Shown here: positions 15,771-22,900 of the stretch, piece after piece
Numbering within the stretch: the first letter of the stretch is position 1
How the letters are laid out: each line of letters begins with the position of its first letter
Origin: WSXY01 sp038325105
GTDB taxonomy: Bacteria > Actinomycetota > Coriobacteriia > Anaerosomatales > Anaerosomataceae
DNA: 39,261 nt
Assembly: GCA_038325105.1 (NCBI GenBank)
Contig: JBBQIR010000013.1
Coordinates: 1 to 39,261 of the forward strand
Reading direction: 5' to 3'
The notes under the pieces: generated by a model
What the model saw: the letters and a program-made list of their open reading frames with translations, nothing else
Told to the model about the DNA's origin: nothing
The model's database searches: none
Position numbers and translations under genes: made by a program

Positions 15771-16643
15771 CTACTCCCAGGTAAAATCCTCGTCGTCCGG
15801 CTCATCGTCGGGATTTGCGTCGGGCGTCACCGGCGCCGGAGCCCCGGTAGTTGACCCCGAGCCTCTGGTGGAGCCCGCCACCGACGTGCGGGCCGCAGCA
15901 GTCGCCTGTGGTCGCGCATCGTCCTGGGTGACGCCATGGCGAACGACCACCACCACGAGTGCCACGATCGCGAGCGCCAGTGCTGCTACCACTGCGATGA
16001 GGACGGGTGGCACATCACTGATTCCGCCCCCGCCGGTCGCACCGCCGGACTTGAACGCGATGCTGATCGGGAACGTGGCGCCCTTCTCAAGACGGACCGG
16101 AGTGAGCGTGCGCAGCGTCTCGCCGGCCGCGTTCGTGTTGACCTCACCCTCGACCGCCGGGGTGATCTTCACGTTGGTTGCCCCCGCAGGAAGCCGGATG
16201 GCGAAGGTGTACGTGCCCGCTTCGGTCGTGTTGACCCACTCCAGGTCCGACGACACCTTGGTACCTGAGATCGTCGGCGCATTCCACTGGGCTTCGACTT
16301 GCGCGACCCTGACCTTCTCGATGGTGAACTCTACGACGAGACCACCCTCGGTCGGCGTGACACTCGCCTCACGTGACGGATCCGCGCTCACGTCGCCGCC
16401 AAGAATCTCACCGGACCACAGCAGAACCGCTCCGGTCGGCAAGGGCACGCGAACCTTCGCGGGGAGCTTTGTATCAGGTGACAGAATGACGTTCACAACG
16501 AAGATTCCGCTGCCTGAGGTGTCAGCCGGGGCGAACTGCACCTGGTATTCACTCACGCCCGCAAAGGCGAGAGACGGGAACACCACCAGCGACAAAGCGA
16601 GGAGCACGAACGCTGACACGGAGCGGAGAAGGAGCCGCTTCAC
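15771..16643 (-). CDS. Exported protein with C-terminal membrane anchor, unknown family
   Basis: 290 residues. Residues 1-28 are a signal peptide (KRLLLRSVSAF, ending AFA). A beta-rich domain outside the membrane runs to about 205 and has no Cys and no motif I can name. A Gly-rich stretch, one TM (about 212-236, LIAVVAALALAIVALVVVVV) and a 50-residue cytosolic tail rich in Ala, Pro and Asp (ending DEPDDEDFTWE) follow. The GTG at 16643 has AGGTGA upstream. It begins 49 bases after the polyferredoxin gene and is probably co-transcribed with it. The layout loosely recalls YcnI-like or NEW3-type proteins, but the sequence does not let me assign it. Confidence 0.8.
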   Translation of the reverse strand: MKRLLLRSVSAFVLLALSLVVFPSLAFAGVSEYQVQFAPADTSGSGIFVVNVILSPDTKLPAKVRVPLPTGAVLLWSGEILGGDVSADPSREASVTPTEGGLVVEFTIEKVRVAQVEAQWNAPTISGTKVSSDLEWVNTTEAGTYTFAIRLPAGATNVKITPAVEGEVNTNAAGETLRTLTPVRLEKGATFPISIAFKSGGATGGGGISDVPPVLIAVVAALALAIVALVVVVVRHGVTQDDARPQATAAARTSVAGSTRGSGSTTGAPAPVTPDANPDDEPDDEDFTWE

Positions 16644-16692
16644 GGGAATCACCTGCCGGGTATGTCGGGGACGTCTCGCGGGGTATTGTAGC

Positions 16693-17718
16693 CTATTCTT
16701 CCACGCACTCCGCGCAGCCTTCGGCGGCGGCACCGCTTGCCCCCGATTCAGGGCAAGCCGGCGGCTCCTGGACACCGACCGGCTGAGCGACGGACTCTTC
16801 GGCACAACCGCCAGAACCGCACCCGCTCCCCGCCTGCCAGAGGCCGGCTGCCTGGGCAGCGCCGACGAGCGCGAAGAGCAGTGCTGCCGAGGCAAGACCG
16901 ACCACCCACGGCCTCACTGCCGACGACGCGCCACCGGCGGACACATGCATCGCGCCGGGTTCGGGACATGCGCCCACACACTCGGCGCACATCGTGCAGT
17001 GCTGATCGCTCACCGCTGGTGTCGTCGAGACGCTAATGCGGGCCGGACATGCCTCGTCGCACATGCCGCATGACGTGCATGCGTCTTCGGAACGACGAAC
17101 CTTCACAAGCCCGATCGTGCCGAGTGCGCCCACGATTGCTCCGAGCGGGCACAGGTAACGGCACCAGAAGCGCTCCACCAGCATGCTGCCGACGACGGTA
17201 CCCCCGACGAGCGCATACGCGACCCACGACTCGAACTTGAAGTGGAACAGCGCCCGGAAGGGATCGTAGTCCGCGAACCAGAGGCGGCCTGCCGAGTACG
17301 CCGCCGTCACGATGAACGCCAGTACGACCCAGCGCATATGCTTCAGGTAGCGGTCGAGCGACTCGGGGACTCGCAACTGGCGACCGAACACACGCTTCGA
17401 GAGCGCAGCAAGCCATTCCTGGATGGCGCCAAAGGGGCAGAGCCAGCCACAGAACGCGCCGCCCAGGAAGAGCGTCACGAGGAGCAGTCCTGCAAACAGC
17501 ACGAGGTTCGAGGTCCCCGTCTTGGCGAGCATACCTCCCCCGGAGAACAGCGTCGGAAGCGATTCGACTGCACCGAGAGGACAGAAGGAATCGAGAGGCG
17601 CTGCACCGGCACCTTTGAGGAGCTGGTGGCGGATCCCGACCGTCGCAATCAAGCCCACCATCCCGGCGAGGAACCCGTAGCGGATCCAGCGGGTCTTGCT
17701 CGCAGCGCTCGTTGCCAT
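16693..17718 (-). CDS. Polyferredoxin-type 4Fe-4S membrane protein (NapH/CcoG-like) with Cys-rich tail
   Basis: 341 residues. About six hydrophobic segments carry two C-x3-C-P motifs (Cys90/Cys94 in CGWLCPFG, Cys186/Cys190 in CRYLCPLG) and DSFCPLGAVE near residue 46. Two ferredoxin motifs follow: Cys214-217-220-224 (CTSCGMCDEACP) and Cys241-244-247-251 (CTMCAECVGACP). A last TM (about 270-292) leads to a tail with five Cys (300, 305, 322, 335, 338), which is unusual. Relatives of this fold carry electrons between the quinone pool or ferredoxin and a partner; the partner here is unknown. GGAAGGA lies six bases before ATG 17718; a GTG 39 bases earlier is in frame. It lies 102 bases after folD and 49 before an anchored exported protein. 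Confidence 0.87.
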   Translation of the reverse strand: MATSAASKTRWIRYGFLAGMVGLIATVGIRHQLLKGAGAAPLDSFCPLGAVESLPTLFSGGGMLAKTGTSNLVLFAGLLLVTLFLGGAFCGWLCPFGAIQEWLAALSKRVFGRQLRVPESLDRYLKHMRWVVLAFIVTAAYSAGRLWFADYDPFRALFHFKFESWVAYALVGGTVVGSMLVERFWCRYLCPLGAIVGALGTIGLVKVRRSEDACTSCGMCDEACPARISVSTTPAVSDQHCTMCAECVGACPEPGAMHVSAGGASSAVRPWVVGLASAALLFALVGAAQAAGLWQAGSGCGSGGCAEESVAQPVGVQEPPACPESGASGAAAEGCAECVEE

Positions 17719-17820
17719 CCGGGTCCTTCCGTTGCGGGGCGTGCAGAGTTCGTTCACACGTTAGCGAGGATGATAGCAGGGAGAGCGCGAACCGGCGATA
17801 CCACTCTCGCCGGAACCGGT

Positions 17821-18666
17821 CTAAGCGGTTGCCTCGGCTGCCGCGACCGTATTGGCCATGAGAATCGCCCTGGTCATCGGCCCGACTCCACCCGGAACAG
17901 GCGTGATAGCCGACGCGACCGGCTCGACGCTTTCAAAGTCCACGTCGCCGACCAACTTGTCCCCGACCCGGTTGATTCCGACGTCGATGACGATCGCGCC
18001 CGGCTTCACGTACGACTCGTCGATCATCCCGGGCCGCCCGATGGCGGCAACGAGGATGTCAGCCTCCCGGCAGACCCCCGGCAGATCGACCGTCCTCGAA
18101 TGGCAGACAGTCACCGTGGCATTCGCTTCAATGAGCAGGAGGGCCATCGGCTTCCCGACCAGAACCGAGCGCCCGACCACAACGGCCCGCTTACCGGTCG
18201 GGTCGATCTTGTAAGCGCGCAGGAGTTCCATGACCCCCTCAGGGGTGCATGCATGCGCCGCCGGAAGCCCCCGCACCATGCGACCGATGCTGACGGGATG
18301 GAAGCCGTCGACGTCCTTCTCGGGCGAGATCCGGGCAATCGCCGACTCCGTGTCGAGGTGCCGGGGAATCGGTAGCTGGAGCAGGATGCCGTGCACTGCC
18401 GGGTCGTTGTTGAAGCCATCGATGATACCCTCGAGCGTCTCTTGGCTGGTGTTGGCAGGCAGGCGCATGTCGAAGGAGCGGATGCCCACCTCGGCACAGT
18501 CGCGTTCTTTCATGTTCACGTAGGATGCGGACGCGGGATCGTCGCCGACCAGAACGACTGCGAGACCCGGTTCGATACCCGCGTCCCGAAGCGAGCGCGC
18601 GCGCTTCGCCACTTCGGCGCGAACGCTCGCTGCAACCGCTTTGCCGTCGATGATGGTATGTGCCAT
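17821..18666 (-). CDS. folD: Methylenetetrahydrofolate dehydrogenase / methenyltetrahydrofolate cyclohydrolase
   Basis: 281 residues, the normal length. The bifunctional enzyme interconverts 5,10-methylene-, methenyl- and 10-formyl-tetrahydrofolate in one-carbon metabolism. Seen: SYVNMKERD with Tyr49 and catalytic Lys53, LLQLPIPRHL, EKDVDGFHP, VVGRSVLVGKPMALLL in the NADP-binding domain, and TPVPGGVGPMT near the C-terminus. The ATG at 18666 gives the usual N-terminus. A 106-base gap with a promoter-like sequence separates it from the hydrolase gene upstream. Confidence 0.98.
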   Translation of the reverse strand: MAHTIIDGKAVAASVRAEVAKRARSLRDAGIEPGLAVVLVGDDPASASYVNMKERDCAEVGIRSFDMRLPANTSQETLEGIIDGFNNDPAVHGILLQLPIPRHLDTESAIARISPEKDVDGFHPVSIGRMVRGLPAAHACTPEGVMELLRAYKIDPTGKRAVVVGRSVLVGKPMALLLIEANATVTVCHSRTVDLPGVCREADILVAAIGRPGMIDESYVKPGAIVIDVGINRVGDKLVGDVDFESVEPVASAITPVPGGVGPMTRAILMANTVAAAEATA

Positions 18667-18746
18667 GTGAGGCTACCTCGCTCATGCTCGTGCCGGATGT
18701 GTTCCCGCGAACAGCCCGAGTGACTCCGTGTCGCGATGGGTGAACT

Positions 18747-18776
18747 AGTGTATCGCAGGCGCTGCGGCGCCGTCAG
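18747..18776 (-). promoter_or_regulatory. Possible folD promoter
   Basis: CTGACG (18771-18776) and TACACT (18747-18752) on the minus strand, 18 bases apart, about 80 bases before folD. The spacer also contains GGCGC-CGCA-GCGCC (18758-18771), which could instead be a weak terminator hairpin for the cysteine hydrolase. Only one of the two readings may be right. Confidence 0.35.
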
Positions 18777-19348
18777 GCCAAGTCGTGCGCTTTGACCAGC
18801 GCAAGTACGGCCTTGAACTCCTCGGCATGAGAACTCCCAAGCACCTCGTACAAGACTGCCTCTGATGTGGTCACTGCAGCCCCGGCATACCGAAGACGCT
18901 CAAGGGCAACGTCACGGTCGCTGTCTCGGCGTGAGCACACGGCGTCGGCCACGACCTGAACGCGGTAGCCGTCCTCGAGGAGCGCGAGCGCCGTCTGGGC
19001 GATACACACGTGCGCCTCCATCCCCACGAGAATGGCCTGACCTCGCCACGTGTCCGCGAGTTCGTCCGAGAACGCCTCGTCGGCGCGGCAGCAGAAGCTA
19101 GTCTTGTCGATGGGTGTGTACTCGCCGAGAGCCTCACGCACTTCCGGTACGATGTCGCCAAGACCCTGCGGATACTGCCGCGTCACGAGGATTGGAATGC
19201 CAAGCAAACGCGCTGACCGCACGAGCATGGCAACCGTCGCAACAGCCTCGCTCCGGTGCCGCATCGCGGCAGCAAGCCGGTCCTGTACGTCGATGACGAC
19301 CAGAACTGCGTCGACCCTGTCGGCGATCCACGGACTCAGGGTGGTCAT
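18773..19348 (-). CDS. Isochorismatase-like cysteine hydrolase (YcaC-type)
   Basis: 191 residues. The family triad is present: Asp20 (VVIDVQDRL), Lys82 (PIDKTSFCC) and the nucleophile Cys115 (GMEAHVCIAQTA) after the cis-peptide region. The family hydrolyses amides or esters such as isochorismate, nicotinamide or N-carbamoyl compounds; this branch (YcaC-like) has no settled substrate. GGGGAG lies six bases before ATG 19348, and the upstream in-frame extension is not plausible. It is divergent from the superoxide reductase with 132 bases between them, so shared control is possible. Confidence 0.88.
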   Translation of the reverse strand: MTTLSPWIADRVDAVLVVIDVQDRLAAAMRHRSEAVATVAMLVRSARLLGIPILVTRQYPQGLGDIVPEVREALGEYTPIDKTSFCCRADEAFSDELADTWRGQAILVGMEAHVCIAQTALALLEDGYRVQVVADAVCSRRDSDRDVALERLRYAGAAVTTSEAVLYEVLGSSHAEEFKAVLALVKAHDLA

Positions 19349-19432
19349 GTCATTCTCCCCTCGGACACGCACCGTCACGGTGATTGTAACCTCTGGCGAC
19401 GACTGACTGTCCCGTTTCGGGTATGTATCTTC

Positions 19433-19450
19433 GTGCGCATATAAGCGCAC
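19433..19450. promoter_or_regulatory. Palindrome overlapping a -10-like element upstream of the superoxide reductase
   Basis: GTGCGC-ATATAA-GCGCAC is a perfect 6-bp inverted repeat around TATAAG. It sits 31 bases before the superoxide reductase ATG and 84 bases before the divergent hydrolase start. It fits an operator laid over a -10 element. No regulator is known from the sequence. Confidence 0.35.
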
Positions 19451-19480
19451 GCCTGCACACATCTCATTCGGGAGGCTCCC

Positions 19481-19828
19481 ATGTCCGACGCTCCGATTCT
19501 CGACCCTGTCAACCACATAACCGATCTGAGGGCCGCAAGTGACTTTGAGAAGAAGCACACGCCCCACATCGACGTCACAGTGACCGATGCGGGTACCGTT
19601 CTGACCGTCAGCGTCGGCCGGGATGTCTCACACCCCAACCAGCCCGATCACTACATCACCTGGATCGAGCTGTTCGTCGCCGGAGCCCCGCTTGCCCGCT
19701 TTGACCTGTCCCCCGTGGCAACCGCCCCCACTGTCAGCGTCGCCATCGACCTCCCCGCAGGCACGGTCGTTCGGGCTATCGAACACTGCAACTTGCACGG
19801 GCTGTGGGCCGCCGAGGTCACGCTCTGA
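19481..19828 (+). CDS. Superoxide reductase (neelaredoxin / one-domain desulfoferrodoxin)
   Basis: 115 residues. It reduces superoxide to hydrogen peroxide without making oxygen, which is typical of anaerobes. The iron ligands fit the four-His one-Cys site: His26 (FEKKHTPHI, with the neighbouring Glu/Lys), His51 and His57 (HPNQPDHYITWIEL), and Cys103 with His106 (HCNLHGLW). There is no N-terminal desulforedoxin domain, so it is the one-iron class. GGGAGG lies before the ATG at 19481. It stands alone, divergent from the cysteine hydrolase. Confidence 0.95.
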   Translation: MSDAPILDPVNHITDLRAASDFEKKHTPHIDVTVTDAGTVLTVSVGRDVSHPNQPDHYITWIELFVAGAPLARFDLSPVATAPTVSVAIDLPAGTVVRAIEHCNLHGLWAAEVTL

Positions 19829-19864
19829 TCGCCACGCCCCAGACGCCACAACTGATGCGACAAG

Positions 19865-19888
19865 AAGGGCGCCCCGAGAGGCACCCTT
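19865..19888 (-). terminator. Terminator hairpin between the subtilase and superoxide reductase genes
   Basis: On the minus strand AAGGGTGCC-TCTCGG-GGCGCCCTT pairs over 9 bp with one G-U wobble and is followed by CTTGTC. The wobble becomes a C-A mismatch on the plus strand, so it fits better as the terminator of the minus-strand subtilase, 25 bases past its stop. Confidence 0.65.
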
Positions 19889-19913
19889 CCGGTTGGCTCA
19901 TGGTAAGCAGCGC

Positions 19914-22900
19914 CTACCAGAGAATCACGCCGAGTGCTTCCGCGACATCCGAGGACACCACATTCGCACCCCCGAAGATGTCAACACGCAGGATCGAACT
20001 TGCATGCAGGAGCATCGTCGCGTGGGTGGGACCGCTCACGAACCGCGGGTCGGTCATCAGAAGTGTGCCTCCACGATTCCCGCATGCCACTCCGCCGACA
20101 AGAGCATCGGGGAAGTTGAGACCTGTCGCTATGCCAACGTACTGCCAGCTTCCCCAACCCTGGCTCACGCCGTGCTCGGCGACGGCGGCTGCCGTCTCGT
20201 ACCTATTGAGACCGGCGATGCGCACGACAGAGACACCAGCAAGGCTATCGATGCTGTTCTTCACGGCGTCTGAGACTGCGGGTGTTCCACCGGCGATGAC
20301 GACGTCGGTCACACCAAGGTCCTCGATGACATCCTTGGTCACAGCAGGCAGATCGGCCGTGCGGGTCAGCAGAATCGGCATCGCCTCGTGGAACGAATAC
20401 GGCGAGCATGCCAGGGCATCCGGGAAGCTGTCCCCTCTCGACACATATACATTCGGGGTCGCCCCTTCGCGCGCCGCGATGGCCGCGGCGACGTGCGCCG
20501 CTGTGGCGTAGCGATCCGCACCAGCGATGCGCTCGACGGTCACCCCGCTCAGCGCGTCGACCGCGCTTGCCACGCCCGCCGAGACAGCTTTGGCGCCTCC
20601 GACGATGACGACCTTCGAGGCACCGAGCCGCACGATCTCATCACGGACGACCGTCGGAAGATCCGTCGGCCTGGTCAGGAGCAGCGGGGCGTGGTACGAC
20701 CCCGCAAGCCCGGCTGCCGACAACGCGTCGGGGAAGTTCGCGCCAGTAGCGAGCAGAACCACGTCGGCCGTCTCGAAGCTGGCGCTGCTCACGGCAACAG
20801 CCGTCGCGTAGCGGTCTGAACCGCTGGAGCGGAACAGGCTGTCGATGGTGGAGAATGTCCACTCGGTCGAGAGCAGGTCGCCGTCAACGGAAATCACGCC
20901 GTCGACGACGACGGTGAATTCGGTGCGCGATGGCAGCGGATCGTCGAGAACGATCGTCGCCCGCGCGCTGGTCGCGTCGTAGCCGATGGTGGCGTCAAAC
21001 ACCGCGTCCCCGTCGGTGACATAGAAGGTGTCGCTCGTCAGTGAGTCGGGATCGACCCGCTTCGAGAACGTGGCTTGTACCTCTGGTTTCGGTGTATTAA
21101 CAACGTCCTTGCCAGATGGCGTCGCGGTCTCAACCTCAAACGGATACCTCAGCGTAACGGGCACCTGAATCGCACTGGGTGCCTCGGTCGGACCGAGAAC
21201 GACAAGTCCCTCGTACGTCCCTTCGCGTTCTGCAAGGGTGGCCGAGCGAGCCTTCATCCAGTCGACATCAAGCGTGAAGCCGCTGTCTGCGGGGATGGCG
21301 CCCGCGGGAACGCCCGACAAAGACATGTCGTCACCCATTGGATGGCTGACCGAGATGTCGAAGGAGTCCTCCCCGCCGAACACGCTGTAGCCGTACACCT
21401 CAACGGTGTATGTGTCGTCGGCCGGCAAGTCGATCCGCACGTATTCGTCACCTGAACTCGACTCGGATCCTGCAATGAGATCGCCGACTCCGTCATACAC
21501 ATAGAGATCGATATCAGAATCCGCACACCATGTCTGCACCTCGAGGAAGGCTGCGTCTGTGAGCGCGAAATCCTGCGTCCATGTTGCGTCCTGTTGAATC
21601 GTATACGCACCTTCCAGACGCTTCGACAGCCCATATGCTTTGGCAGATGCGCCATTCAGTTGCATTGTGGTCGCGAAGTCGATTGCCTCGGCACCGGAAT
21701 CGGCCGAGTCGACAAGGGTGAGCGCCGACGGCGCGACCGATGCCATGCCGGCCTCACCAAGGATCGGAAGTGTGTCCGTCTGACCCGGCCACACGACGTT
21801 GTGAAGGATAATCTGGTTCAACCCCGTGCCGAGGGGGGCCGCAATCCACTCTTCGGTGGTTCCGGTGTTGGTCTGGGGCAGCCAGATCCCGCCGGTGACG
21901 TTCGTGTTTGAGGACCCTCCGGTCTTAGCGAGTCCGGTGGGGCCGAATACGCTTGGTTTCGCGATCGAGAACTCATCGGGCGACGCTCCGAAGAGTTGCG
22001 TGTCGTTGTCCGCCTGCATATCACTCGGAGCGCCGACCTCGGGCCACAGGGTGTGAACCAGCCAGACCGCCCCCTCGGGAAGCGCGGGGGCGTCCGGGAC
22101 GTCGGTCATGAAGAACCGCCAGTCGCCCGACTCGGCGCGCCAGTTCCAGTCCTGGTAACCGAGCAGAGCGGCATTCGGCATGATCGAGTCGATTGCACCC
22201 GCAACGTTACCGAACTGGAAGTTCGAGCCGTCAGCGGCAACAGTCATGCCTACCGGCACGATTGTCACATTCGTGCCGTCATCGATCCGGTACTCGCCCT
22301 CGTACGCGCCCAGGGGCGCGTCCTCGGGAACATCGACCCTAACCGGCAGATGCATGCTTGAGCCCGCGCCGAGCGAGAACGAGTTGTCTCCCGCCGAGAG
22401 CCAGGGATGGTCGACCTGCGACCAGAACTCGACCACGATTGAGACGGTGACCGTGGGGTCGCTCACCGCGCGCGCATTGTGCTGCAGACCGAGGTACACG
22501 CCGTCGAGCATACGCGTCGACGGGTTCTGCACCCTGACCTGGTGACTGTTGGCGAAGTTGTTCGCGTACGTGAACCGCATGTACTCACCCGAGTCGATCT
22601 CGCCCTCGTTCACGAAACCGTTCGAGTCTCCGTCGGTCCACAGGGTAGCGTTCGAGTTCTGATCCTTCCAGTTGTACACGAGAAGGCGGGGCACGTTATG
22701 CGTCGTAGTCGCGGTGCTGAACGCACCTGTGGGAGCGAACTCCGCGAAGGTCTCATCGGCTTTGATCACCATGAGATCGGCGTCGGCCGCCTGGACGAGA
22801 CTCGTGATATCGGCGAGGTAATCCGGTCGGTTGAAGTCGTATGCCGACTCTTTGGAGGAATCAAGCGTCACCTGCATGGTGGTCGAGCTCTTCAGTTCAA

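Noticed and set aside
15538..17073. 511-residue plus-strand frame
   Set aside because: It spans the cspA leader and two minus-strand genes with signal peptide, TMs and ferredoxin motifs; no domain on the plus side.
17242..18375. 377-residue plus-strand frame
   Set aside because: Lies opposite the polyferredoxin and folD genes; composition typical of a shadow frame.
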